From Alkaliphilus sp. NP8 (GTDB lineage: Bacteria > Bacillota > Clostridia > Peptostreptococcales > Natronincolaceae): a stretch of 37,926 nucleotides of DNA. Below are positions 14,654 to 23,305 of this stretch, piece by piece (positions within the stretch are counted from its first letter, which is position 1; each line of letters begins with the position of its first letter). The notes under the pieces were generated by a model. The model worked only from the letters and a program-made list of their open reading frames with translations. It did no database searches and was not told the origin of the DNA. The position numbers were made by a program, and so were the translations under genes. The stretch is from the NCBI GenBank assembly GCA_015978205.1, contig JADWMM010000044.1, positions 1 to 37,926 on the forward strand, read 5' to 3'.

Positions 14654-15181
14654 ATGATGAAACTATTGACTCCAGATTTACATGTAGATTCAGTATTAGA
14701 TTTAGATTTAGAAAAAGTAAAAGCTAATAACATTAAAGGCTTAATAATAGATATTGATAACACATTAGTATCTTGGGAACTTAAGTATGCTAGTGAAAAA
14801 ACAAAAGAATGGTTATTAAATTTAGAAAAGACAGGATTTAAAGTATGTTTAGTATCTAATAATACAGAAGATAGAGTAGTTACATTTAATGAAGAATTAA
14901 AGTTGCCAGCAATACATAGAGCAGCAAAGCCTAGAATTGGAGCTTTTAAAAAGGCAATGGAAATTATGGGTACAGAAGTTACTAATACAGCCATAATTGG
15001 AGATCAGATATTTACGGATGTTTTAGGTGGAAATAGAATGAATATATTTACTATATTAGTAGTTCCTATTGCAGGGAAAGAATTTTGGTGGACTACATTT
15101 GTAAGAAAGGTTGAAAGACATGTGTTAAGGGTGGTTTTAAAGGATCATAAGGGGGAAAAAACAAATGCTAATAGACGGTAA
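14654..15181 (+). CDS. yqeG: YqeG family HAD phosphatase
   Basis: A 175-residue HAD-superfamily (IIIA) phosphatase. Catalytic motif I is IIDIDNTLVSW (Asp33, Asp35), motif II is VSNN, then the conserved Lys region AAKPRIGAFKKA, and motif III/IV is IIGDQIFTDVLGGN. The ATG at 14654 is chosen over a GTG 12 bases earlier because GAGGTG (14639-14644) overlaps the GTG and is correctly spaced for the ATG. The gene overlaps aroE by 17 bases, indicating translational coupling. YqeG is conserved beside aroE and yqeH in Firmicutes, where it is linked to ribosome biogenesis; here yqeH is absent. Confidence 0.9.
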   Translation: MMKLLTPDLHVDSVLDLDLEKVKANNIKGLIIDIDNTLVSWELKYASEKTKEWLLNLEKTGFKVCLVSNNTEDRVVTFNEELKLPAIHRAAKPRIGAFKKAMEIMGTEVTNTAIIGDQIFTDVLGGNRMNIFTILVVPIAGKEFWWTTFVRKVERHVLRVVLKDHKGEKTNANRR

Positions 15182-16019
15182 AACAAAAACTGTTGCTCTG
15201 ATTGGAAATCCTGTAGAGCACAGTTTTTCTCCTTTTATACATAATTATGGATTCAAAATTAATAATCTAAATATGGTTTATATTAACCATTCAGTAAAAA
15301 AAGATGATTTTAGAGAAGCGATACAGGGAATAAAAGCCTTAGGTTATACAGGAGCTAATATAACATATCCTTATAAAACAGAAGTAATGAAATATTTAGA
15401 TGAAATATCAGATGAATCAAAACTCATTGGAGCTGTAAATACAATTAAAAATGAAAATGGAAAGTTAATAGGTTACAATACAGATGGCCTTGGATTTATA
15501 CATGGGCTTATGCAAGAAAAAGTTAAAATAGAAAATAAAACTATATGTCTTTTAGGTGCTGGTGGAGCTGCAAGAAGTATAGCAATTTCTATGTGCTTAA
15601 ATTTTAATTGTAGAGTTATTATTTGTAATAGAAATATAAAAAAAGCAGAGCAAATTTCATCTATAATAAATAATGAAGACATTGATTTTTTAGGAAAAAT
15701 AGTGAAAGTTATTAGTCCAGATGAACTGAATTTAAAAGGTGTGGATATATTAGTCAACTGTACACCTGTTGGTATGAGCAATTTAAGTGATTCAGTTCCT
15801 TTTGAAGACAGGTTAAATTTCAGTAAAAATATGGTAGTATATGATCTAATCTACACTCCGTATGAAACTAAATTTTTAACATTTGCTAAAGAACACGGTT
15901 GTTTAACTTATAATGGCCTTGATATGCTAATAGGACAAGCAGTTTTAGCTTTTGAAATATGGACTGATATGCCTCTAGATTTTTATTCAGTAAAAAAACA
16001 ATTCAAAAAAATAATATAA
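15165..16019 (+). CDS. aroE: shikimate dehydrogenase
   Basis: A 284-residue NADPH-dependent enzyme reducing 3-dehydroshikimate to shikimate in aromatic amino acid synthesis. Substrate-binding SFSPFIHN, catalytic Lys in NITYPYK, GAVNTI and YNTDGLGF are all present. The Rossmann loop is LGAGGAARSI, the NADP-side motif CNRN, then NCTPVGMS and DLIYTPYET. The gene overlaps the end of yqeG, and GGGGG lies at the expected distance from the ATG. A terminator separates it from pilB. Together with aroK (29017-29532) it supplies two shikimate-pathway steps on either side of the pilus genes. Confidence 0.95.
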   Translation: MLIDGKTKTVALIGNPVEHSFSPFIHNYGFKINNLNMVYINHSVKKDDFREAIQGIKALGYTGANITYPYKTEVMKYLDEISDESKLIGAVNTIKNENGKLIGYNTDGLGFIHGLMQEKVKIENKTICLLGAGGAARSIAISMCLNFNCRVIICNRNIKKAEQISSIINNEDIDFLGKIVKVISPDELNLKGVDILVNCTPVGMSNLSDSVPFEDRLNFSKNMVVYDLIYTPYETKFLTFAKEHGCLTYNGLDMLIGQAVLAFEIWTDMPLDFYSVKKQFKKII

Positions 16020-16163
16020 AAAAACGGAAAATATTGCAGGAATTTCTATAATAAAGTAGAAATATACTTTAATAGTAAATTTAAATATATAATTTAATAC
16101 TACAATCAGAAAAGATATGATTATAATTATAGGATCAAACTACATAGATGTGACTACATAACT

Positions 16164-16204
16164 GACTAACTTATATTGACTTAATATATAGTTAGTCTTT
16201 TTTT
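16164..16204 (+). terminator. terminator between aroE and pilB
   Basis: The stem is GACTAAC (16164-16170) / GTTAGTC (16191-16197), with further A/T pairing inside, followed by seven T. It lies 145 bases after aroE and 43 bases before pilB, so it could end the aroE transcript or act as a leader attenuator of the pilus genes. Confidence 0.7.
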
Positions 16205-16246
16205 AAAAAGATATTATAATTATATACTATTTTAAAAGGAGCGAAA

Positions 16247-17914
16247 ATGAATATTAAGCAAAAGCATTTAGGTGACTTATTGGTTGAATCAGAATTAATC
16301 ACTAAAGCTCAGTTAAAAAAAGTTTTACATTTACAAAAATGCACTACAAAAAAACTTGCTGAAATATTAATTGATGAAAATTTTGTTGATGAAGATCAAA
16401 TAATTGAAGTATTAGAATTTCAGCTAGGTATTCCTCACTTAGACTTAGAAAAATACTTCATAAGTTCAGAAGTACCTAGACTTATAAGTGAAAGCTTAGC
16501 AAGACGGCATATGTTAATTCCTGTAAAAAAGGATCGTGGGAACTTAGTAGTCGCAATGTCCGATCCACTTAATATTTTTGCTATAGATGACATTAAAATA
16601 GCCACAAATTTAGAAGTACAACCAGCCATTTCTACAAAAGAAAGTATTGAAAATGCTATTAACAGATTTTATGGTAGTGAAAGTGTAAAAAATGCTATAG
16701 AAGCGTTTAACAGAGAGTATCAAATATCTAATTTAGAAGAAATAGATATAGAAAATACTTCAGATATAAGTAACGCACCAATGGTTAAACTGGTTAATTC
16801 TTTTATCAATCAAGCTGTAAAGCTAAATGCCAGTGATATACACTTAGAACCATATGAAAAAAAATTAAGGTTGCGTTTTAGAATAGATGGCGATCTTAAA
16901 GAAATTATGTCCATAGATAAGATGGTTCATAAAGCTATAATCTCACGTATTAAAATACTTGGAAATATGGATATTGCCGAGAAACGAATTCCTCAAGATG
17001 GTAGAGTTGATAAAGGGAATATAGATATGCGTATTTCAATATTACCTACTGTGTACGGTGAAAAAGCAGTAATAAGACTATTGGATAGAAGTAAATTTGT
17101 TTTTTCTAAAGATAAGTTAGGATTTACTGAGCATAACTTAAGGATATTTAATGAAATTATAAAGAGTCCTTATGGAATTATATTAGTTACAGGACCAACT
17201 GGGAGTGGAAAAACTACTACATTATATGCTGCTTTAAAAGAATTAAATAGTACAAAGCGTAATGTAATAACTATAGAAGACCCTGTTGAATATAGGTTAG
17301 ATGGAATTAACCAAGTTCAGGTTAATAATAAAGCAGGTCTTACTTTTGCAAGTGGGCTTAAATCAATTTTAAGACAGGATCCAGATATAGTTATGGTAGG
17401 CGAAATTAGAGATGAAGAAACTGCTGTAATCGCAACAAGAGCAGCTATTACAGGTCATCTTGTATTAAGTACCATGCATACTAATTGTACTGCTTCAACT
17501 GTTACCAGACTAACTGATATGGGTATAGAACCATATCTTGTTTCTGCTTCTGTAGTTGGAATAATAGCTCAAAGATTAATAAAAAAGGTATGTCCTGATT
17601 GTAAAGAGACTTTTAAGGCAACATCTATAGATAAAAAAATATTAAATATAAGAGAAGACATTTTACTTTATAGAGGCAAAGGATGTAATGCTTGTAATAA
17701 AACAGGCTATAAGGGAAGGCAAGCAGTTCAAGAGATCATGATAGCCGATGAAAGTATAAGATCTTTAATTGATAAAAAAGCAAATATAGATAAAATTAGA
17801 AAAATAGCTTTAGAAAATCACATGACATCTTTGAAAGAAAATTGTAAGGAGCTTGTGATTAACGGAATAACTACTATAGAAGAACTTACTCGGATAGCTT
17901 ATGGGTTAGAATAG
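16247..17914 (+). CDS. pilB: type IV pilus extension ATPase PilB
   Basis: A 555-residue cytoplasmic hexameric motor powering pilus assembly. The N-terminal MshEN/T2SSE_N domain spans about residues 1-150; this fold binds c-di-GMP in some homologues. The ATPase core has Walker A GPTGSGKT (316-323), an Asp box (TIEDPVEY), Walker B VMVGEIRDEE and a His box (STMHTN). The C-terminal zinc site is complete: CPDC (449-452) and CNAC (480-483), then KTGYKGR. Start ATG behind AAAGGAG. It is the first gene of the pilus locus, ten bases before pilT. Confidence 0.96.
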   Translation: MNIKQKHLGDLLVESELITKAQLKKVLHLQKCTTKKLAEILIDENFVDEDQIIEVLEFQLGIPHLDLEKYFISSEVPRLISESLARRHMLIPVKKDRGNLVVAMSDPLNIFAIDDIKIATNLEVQPAISTKESIENAINRFYGSESVKNAIEAFNREYQISNLEEIDIENTSDISNAPMVKLVNSFINQAVKLNASDIHLEPYEKKLRLRFRIDGDLKEIMSIDKMVHKAIISRIKILGNMDIAEKRIPQDGRVDKGNIDMRISILPTVYGEKAVIRLLDRSKFVFSKDKLGFTEHNLRIFNEIIKSPYGIILVTGPTGSGKTTTLYAALKELNSTKRNVITIEDPVEYRLDGINQVQVNNKAGLTFASGLKSILRQDPDIVMVGEIRDEETAVIATRAAITGHLVLSTMHTNCTASTVTRLTDMGIEPYLVSASVVGIIAQRLIKKVCPDCKETFKATSIDKKILNIREDILLYRGKGCNACNKTGYKGRQAVQEIMIADESIRSLIDKKANIDKIRKIALENHMTSLKENCKELVINGITTIEELTRIAYGLE

Positions 17915-17924
17915 GAGAGATTGT

Positions 17925-18980
17925 ATGGATATAATCAAATTACTAAAAACTACTATTGATTTGAAAGCTTCAGATTTACACATTACAGTAAATATACCAC
18001 CTACAATCAGAGTTAATGGTAAGCTTCAAAGAATAGGAAGTGAAATTGTAACTCCTGAAATAATCGCACAATTAGTTAAAGAAGTACTTACGGAAGATGA
18101 GATGGAGAAGTTAGATTCTAAAGGAGAGTTAGATTTGTCCTATACTTATTCTGGTTTAGGTAGATTTAGATTAAATGTTTTTAAACAAAGAGGAAACTTT
18201 AGTATAGCATTAAGAGTAGTAGCACTTACAGTGCCTACTATAGAAAATTTAGGGCTTCCAATATCAATAATGGACTTAGCTAGAAAGAGAAAAGGTTTGG
18301 TATTGGTTACAGGACCAACTGGAAGTGGAAAATCGACTACGCTAGCTGCAATGATAGATCTTATTAATAATGAAAAAAATAGTCATGTACTTACATTAGA
18401 AGACCCAATAGAATATTTACACAAACATAAAAAAAGCATAGTTAATCAAAGAGAAATAGGAAGGGATTCGCTTAGTTTTTCCAATGCTTTACGTTCAACC
18501 TTAAGGCAGGACCCAGATGTAATTTTAATTGGAGAAATGAGAGACTTAGAAACTATAAGTACCGCTATTACCGCAGCTGAAACTGGACATCTAGTTTTAT
18601 CTACATTACACACTTTAGGAGCTGCGAAAACAATAGATAGAATTATAGATGTATTTCCATCTTATCAGCAACAACAGATTAAAATTCAGTTATCCTCTAT
18701 TTTAGAAGGAGTAATTTCTCAACAGTTAATTCCTAAGATAGATGGAACAGGAAGAGTAGGAGCATATGAAGTTATGACAAGTAATCCAGCTATTAAAAAT
18801 TTAATACGGGAAGGAAAAACACATCAAATTCAAACATCTATTCAAACTGGAGCAAAGTTTGGTATGCAAACCATGGATCAATCTGTTATAGATCTATATA
18901 ATAAAGGATTAATATCTAAAGAAGAGGCTTTAGATAGTTCTGTTGATAAAGATTTTATTAATAGATTAATAAGGTTTTAG
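17925..18980 (+). CDS. pilT: type IV pilus retraction ATPase PilT
   Basis: A 351-residue retraction motor. The N-terminal PAS-like part shows ASDLHITVNIPPTIRVNGKL, then Walker A GPTGSGKS (130-137), an Asp box (TLEDPIEYLH), Walker B (RQDPDVILIGEMRDLET) and a His box (STLHTLGA). The AIRNLIRE-like helix used for retraction appears as PAIKNLIREGKTHQI, and the length matches the family. Its presence implies a retractable, dynamic pilus (twitching or DNA uptake) rather than a static pseudopilus. Confidence 0.95.
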   Translation: MDIIKLLKTTIDLKASDLHITVNIPPTIRVNGKLQRIGSEIVTPEIIAQLVKEVLTEDEMEKLDSKGELDLSYTYSGLGRFRLNVFKQRGNFSIALRVVALTVPTIENLGLPISIMDLARKRKGLVLVTGPTGSGKSTTLAAMIDLINNEKNSHVLTLEDPIEYLHKHKKSIVNQREIGRDSLSFSNALRSTLRQDPDVILIGEMRDLETISTAITAAETGHLVLSTLHTLGAAKTIDRIIDVFPSYQQQQIKIQLSSILEGVISQQLIPKIDGTGRVGAYEVMTSNPAIKNLIREGKTHQIQTSIQTGAKFGMQTMDQSVIDLYNKGLISKEEALDSSVDKDFINRLIRF

Positions 18981-19020
18981 ATTTATAATATTTTATATTT
19001 AACATTGAGGAGTAGGACGT

Positions 19021-20229
19021 ATGCCACTATATGAATATAAAGCACTTAGTGATAAAGGGAAAGCTTTAAAAGGTATATATGAAGCTGCAAGTGAAGATGA
19101 AGTAGTAGCAATGTTAAGGCAGAATAAATATTATCCAATAAAGATAAATGAAACTGTAGAAAAAAAGAATATATTAGATATTTCAGTTTTTTTAAAGAAT
19201 GTAAAAACTAAAGAATTAGCTGTTTTTTGTAAGCAATTCTATACAATGTCAAATGCAGGTGTACCTATAGTAAGCTGTCTAGACGTTTTAAGAGTACAAA
19301 CAGAAAATAAAAAGCTTAAAATCACATTGTCTAATGTTTATGATGATATTCAAAAAGGGGCGACTTTTTCTACTTCACTTAGAAATCAAAAAAAAGTTTT
19401 TCCAGAGCTTCTTATAAATATGATAGAAGCAGGAGAATTAAGTGGTAATTTAGATTCTATATTAGAAAGAATGTCTATTCACTATGAAAAGGAAGATAAA
19501 GTTATTAATAAGGTTAAAAGTGCAATGGCCTATCCAATTATGCTATCTATGGTATCTGTTTTTGTTGTAATATTTTTGCTAATATTTGTGATGCCTACAT
19601 TTTTAAATATATTTGAAAACTCTACACTACCAATACCTACGAGAATATTATTATCTATTAGCTATTCATTAAGCAAGCATTGGTATTTATATATAATAGG
19701 GGTTGTTATATCTATATTAGGTTTTAATGAGCTGTATCAAAGTAAAAAAGGAAGACTATTTTTTGATAGACTAAAACTTAAAATTCCTGTAATTAAAGGA
19801 TATACAGAAAAAGTTATAACCTCTCGTTTTACTAGAACTTTATCTACATTGTTAGTAAGTGGTATTCCTTTAATTCAAGCATTAGAAAGTACAGCTAAAG
19901 TGTCTGGGAATAAATTAATAGAACATAGAATGAAACAAGTTATTGATGAAGTTTCCACTGGATCCACATTAGCTAATGCTTTAAAAAAGATAAATGTGTT
20001 TTCACCAATGGTTATTTCTATGGTTAAAATCGGAGAAGAATGCGGACAACTAAATGAAATATTAGATAAAACTGCTAATTTTTATGATGATGAAACAGAA
20101 AGTGCTCTTCAAAAGCTGACAGCAGTCGTTGAACCTATTATGATTATAATAATGGCAATTATTATAGGATTAATAGTTATAGCAATGATATTACCTATGT
20201 TTGATATGTTAAATACGATTTCATTTTAA
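19021..20229 (+). CDS. pilC: type IV pilus platform protein PilC
   Basis: A 402-residue inner-membrane platform protein with two T2SSF domains (about residues 60-185 and 265-388). Membrane helices lie near 170-195, 212-235 and 370-395. The opening PLYEYKALSDKGKALKG and the motifs FCKQFYTMSNAGVPIVSCL and MIEAGELSGNLDSIL, repeated later as MVKIGEECGQLNEIL, are typical. It couples the PilB/PilT motors to pilin insertion and extraction. GAGGAG precedes the ATG; 40 bases after pilT. Confidence 0.95.
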   Translation: MPLYEYKALSDKGKALKGIYEAASEDEVVAMLRQNKYYPIKINETVEKKNILDISVFLKNVKTKELAVFCKQFYTMSNAGVPIVSCLDVLRVQTENKKLKITLSNVYDDIQKGATFSTSLRNQKKVFPELLINMIEAGELSGNLDSILERMSIHYEKEDKVINKVKSAMAYPIMLSMVSVFVVIFLLIFVMPTFLNIFENSTLPIPTRILLSISYSLSKHWYLYIIGVVISILGFNELYQSKKGRLFFDRLKLKIPVIKGYTEKVITSRFTRTLSTLLVSGIPLIQALESTAKVSGNKLIEHRMKQVIDEVSTGSTLANALKKINVFSPMVISMVKIGEECGQLNEILDKTANFYDDETESALQKLTAVVEPIMIIIMAIIIGLIVIAMILPMFDMLNTISF

Positions 20230-20342
20230 ATATTGGATATTGTTGAAAATAATAACCTAAAAAATGAAATTTTGACAAGATAAGTAAGAAAGCTGAAGGA
20301 TAGTTCATATACTTTGATATAAAAGATGAAGGGGAGAACAGA

Positions 20343-20780
20343 ATGTTAAGGATGGTTAGTAAAAAAATGAAAAATCAAAAGGGATTTACATTGATAGAAT
20401 TAATCGTAGTAATTGCAATTATTGGTATTTTAGGATCAATAGCAATGCCCAGATTTGGTGGATTTAGAGAGACAGCAACAAATCAAGCTGATGAGGTTAC
20501 AATGGATGTAATTAGAAGTTCAGTAATGGTAGCACTTGCTAGTGGTGACATAGAATTAACAGAAAATTCTCCTGGAACTATTACTATAAATACTATAGGA
20601 GAGTCTGTAACATATGATGAAGATGATAAGGTTACAGCTCCAGGTGATGATAACACTGTTAAATCTGTTATAGAAGAATTACTTGGTGAAGATATAAAAG
20701 CTCAAGTAGCCAATAAAGAAGGTTTTGTAGTTACTATTGAATCAAATGGAAATGTAGAAGTAAAATACATTGGAGAATAA
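20343..20780 (+). CDS. pilA: type IV pilin (probable major subunit)
   Basis: A 145-residue prepilin. The leader of 14 residues ends KG, the cleavage/methylation site is G14|F15 (QKG|FTLIELIVVIAIIGILG), and Glu is at mature position 5. The short acidic globular domain (about residues 50-145) has no cysteine pair. It has its own 113-base leader and a strong GGGGAG site, and is placed between pilC and pilD. It is the best candidate for the major pilin because the other pilin-like genes form a separate pseudopilin cassette. The symbol is assigned by role. Confidence 0.85.
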   Translation: MLRMVSKKMKNQKGFTLIELIVVIAIIGILGSIAMPRFGGFRETATNQADEVTMDVIRSSVMVALASGDIELTENSPGTITINTIGESVTYDEDDKVTAPGDDNTVKSVIEELLGEDIKAQVANKEGFVVTIESNGNVEVKYIGE

Positions 20781-20897
20781 AAATAATTCTAAAAACATAT
20801 CTTCCAAACTATATAGCTATATATTAATAGCTTTAATAAGTAATAAATCTATAGATAACTATTTCAATTAGCATAAAATTAAGGAAGTGAAGTTGCA

Positions 20898-21653
20898 ATG
20901 GAAATATTTATTTTTATATTAGGAACTATGATAGGATCCTTTTTAAATGTTTGTATATATAGAATACCACAAAAAAAATCTATAGTTTTTCCATTTTCTT
21001 ATTGTCCCAAATGTAATATTCGATTAGAGGTTTTAGATTTAATTCCAGTTGTTAGTTTTTTATCTGCAAAAGGTAAGTGTAGATACTGTAGTAAGAAAAT
21101 ATCTATCCAGTACACTTTAATAGAATTATTAAATGGATTAGTGTATCTATTAGCTTATTTAAGGTTTGGATTTACTATCGAGTTTATAGGATATTCAATT
21201 TTATGCAGTATATTAATTGTTATAGGTATTATAGATTGTTACCATCAAATTATTCCGAATTTTTTAAATATACATGGAATAATTTGTGCTCTTATTTTTC
21301 AAGCTTTTACCCTGGGTAGTTTCCTAGATTTTTTTAACTATATACTAGGTTTTTTAACAGGAGGAGGTTTTCTACTGCTAATTGCTATTGTTACAAACGG
21401 AGCAATGGGTGGTGGAGATATAAAGCTTATGGCTATGCTAGGGTTTTGGCTAGGTTGGAGATTAATTATACTTAATTTATTTTTATCTTTTTTGATTGGT
21501 GGAATTGTTTCTATTATACTGATTTTATTTAAATTCAAAAATAAGAAAGATATGATTCCTTTTGGACCATTTATTGTAATAGCTACTATCCTTACGATAT
21601 TCTATGGGAATAATATAATTAACTATTATATTGTTAGATTTGTTATATATTAA
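20898..21653 (+). CDS. pilD: prepilin peptidase / N-methyltransferase PilD
   Basis: A 251-residue polytopic membrane aspartic protease that removes prepilin leaders and methylates the new N-terminus. The N-terminal GSFLNVCIYRIP, the four zinc cysteines of the methyltransferase half (Cys36, Cys39, Cys61, Cys64 in CPKC and CRYC), and both protease aspartates are present: Asp113 (GIIDCYHQ) and Asp174 (GGGDIKLM). Several membrane helices follow. Enzymatic partner of all pilin-like genes here. Confidence 0.95.
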   Translation: MEIFIFILGTMIGSFLNVCIYRIPQKKSIVFPFSYCPKCNIRLEVLDLIPVVSFLSAKGKCRYCSKKISIQYTLIELLNGLVYLLAYLRFGFTIEFIGYSILCSILIVIGIIDCYHQIIPNFLNIHGIICALIFQAFTLGSFLDFFNYILGFLTGGGFLLLIAIVTNGAMGGGDIKLMAMLGFWLGWRLIILNLFLSFLIGGIVSIILILFKFKNKKDMIPFGPFIVIATILTIFYGNNIINYYIVRFVIY

Positions 21654-21670
21654 AAATGGGGTGAACGCTA

Positions 21671-22729
21671 GTGTTTAATAAAAATGTAGTGTCAATAGAC
21701 ATTGGAACTTCTACAGTAAAATTAGTTATAGGTAAGTTTAAAGGTAAAGAGGTTCAAATATTAGATATTATTTCTTTTAAGACCCCTTCTAATTCTATAC
21801 ATGATGGACAGATATTAAGTTTAAATGAAATAAAAGAAAAGATAAAAGAAGTTATCACAAATCAGAATCTGAAATTTAAAAAAGTAATATTTACTTTAGA
21901 CAGCACATCTATTATTGCTAGAGAATTAGTATTACCTTCTGCTAAGGATGAAGAGTTAAAAAAAGTATTATCATTTGAACTAGATCAATATTTTCCTACA
22001 GATTTGAAAGAATACATAGTTCAGTATAAAAGATTGGATGATTTTAGTGAAGATGAAGTCTTAAAATCTAGAATTTCAGCTGTTGCACTTCCTAGGGTAA
22101 TTATTAAAACTTATTTAGAACTAGCTAAAGATTTAGGGCTAGAGCCCATAGCTTTAGATATTAATTCTAATGGAATCGCAAAGCTTTTTGAAGCTAACTA
22201 TAATATTAATAAGAAATCAAAGGATATGAATCAGACCATTGCAGCAGTAGATTTAGGCAATGATACTATTAATATTAGTATTATTCAAAATAACATTTTA
22301 AGGTTTAATAGATTACTCACAGTTGGGGGAAAAGAAATTAATTCAAAGATAGCTAATAATTTAGGTTTTTCTTTAGAAGAAGCAGAAAAAGCAAAAATAG
22401 AACAATCTACATTTAAAGAAGAAAATATTCCTAAATCGTATCTTATAGTACAAGAAGTTATTGATAGATTCATAGATAATTGGCTAGAGGAAGTACAACG
22501 AATTTTTAGGTTCTATATTAGTAGAAGTCCAGAAAATAAAATTGATAAAATATATTTGTTTGGTGGACATGCTAGTTTAAAAGATATTACTAAATATTTT
22601 GAATCATACTTTGAAATACCTACAGAAGTTATAGAAAGTATGGACTGCATAAATATAGAAAAAAGTAATGTAAAAAAAGATTTGATAGCTCAAAGCCTTA
22701 ATTCAATTGGTGCAATAATTAGAAAGTAA
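21671..22729 (+). CDS. pilM: type IV pilus assembly protein PilM
   Basis: A 352-residue actin/FtsA-like cytoplasmic ATP-binding protein. The phosphate-1 loop SIDIGTSTVKLVIGK is at the start, phosphate-2 AAVDLGNDTINISII at about 192-206, and the adenosine motif LFGGHASLKDI near the end. It binds the short cytoplasmic N-terminus of PilN and links the alignment complex to the motor. GTG start behind GGGGTG. Followed 12 bases later by pilN. Confidence 0.92.
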   Translation: MFNKNVVSIDIGTSTVKLVIGKFKGKEVQILDIISFKTPSNSIHDGQILSLNEIKEKIKEVITNQNLKFKKVIFTLDSTSIIARELVLPSAKDEELKKVLSFELDQYFPTDLKEYIVQYKRLDDFSEDEVLKSRISAVALPRVIIKTYLELAKDLGLEPIALDINSNGIAKLFEANYNINKKSKDMNQTIAAVDLGNDTINISIIQNNILRFNRLLTVGGKEINSKIANNLGFSLEEAEKAKIEQSTFKEENIPKSYLIVQEVIDRFIDNWLEEVQRIFRFYISRSPENKIDKIYLFGGHASLKDITKYFESYFEIPTEVIESMDCINIEKSNVKKDLIAQSLNSIGAIIRK

Positions 22730-22741
22730 GAAGGTGTATAT

Positions 22742-23305
22742 ATGAGAGATTTTAACTTTTTTCAACCTTATCTAAAATCTAAAAAACAATTATCACAAAA
22801 ACAATTAATTACATATAGTATTGTTTCTATTACTTTTATTGTTGTGGTTTCCGTTCCTATTATTAATCAAGTTAGAATAAATAAAATAGAAGAAAAAGCT
22901 ATAAATGTAAGTACAATAATGTACTCGGAAGATACTATGGATGAAATGCAAAAAATAGAAAATAGGCAAGATCAAATAAAGGAACTAGAAAAATACTATG
23001 GTTTCTTAAAGTCTGTAAATAATGAGCTTAAAAAAATTGATAAAATAAATGATTTATTTTTGCAAACTATTACAGATAGAGTTCCAGAAGATGTGTTTTT
23101 TGAAAGCATTAATATAAGTCAAAACACAGTAAATATAAAAGCTATTGCACAGAACAATATAGATATAGCAGAGTTTGAAGAAAATTTAAGGAATCTTTCA
23201 TATTTTGAAGATGTATTCATTCCTAATATCTCAACGAATGACAACGGGTATCTATTTACAGTTTCTTTTGAAATAAAGGGTGGAACTGATAATGAAATTA
23301 ACTAA
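22742..23305 (+). CDS. pilN: type IV pilus assembly protein PilN
   Basis: A 187-residue bitopic membrane protein. The cytoplasmic N-terminus starts MRDFNFFQPYLKSKKQLS and carries the PilM-binding region. One helix lies at about residues 24-44, then a coiled coil (about 50-105) and a ferredoxin-like C-terminal domain. It forms the alignment complex with PilM and PilO. The 3' end overlaps pilO by 14 bases, indicating coupled translation. Confidence 0.85.
   Translation: MRDFNFFQPYLKSKKQLSQKQLITYSIVSITFIVVVSVPIINQVRINKIEEKAINVSTIMYSEDTMDEMQKIENRQDQIKELEKYYGFLKSVNNELKKIDKINDLFLQTITDRVPEDVFFESINISQNTVNIKAIAQNNIDIAEFEENLRNLSYFEDVFIPNISTNDNGYLFTVSFEIKGGTDNEIN

Noticed and set aside
14557..14994. 145-residue minus-strand open frame
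   Set aside because: Antisense to yqeG, whose HAD motifs are intact; the minus translation is low-complexity Ser/Leu/Ile typical of AT-rich shadows.
16020..16246. possible c-di-GMP riboswitch upstream of pilB
   Set aside because: I looked for GEMM-type conserved blocks and saw none; only the terminator and short direct repeats are supportable.
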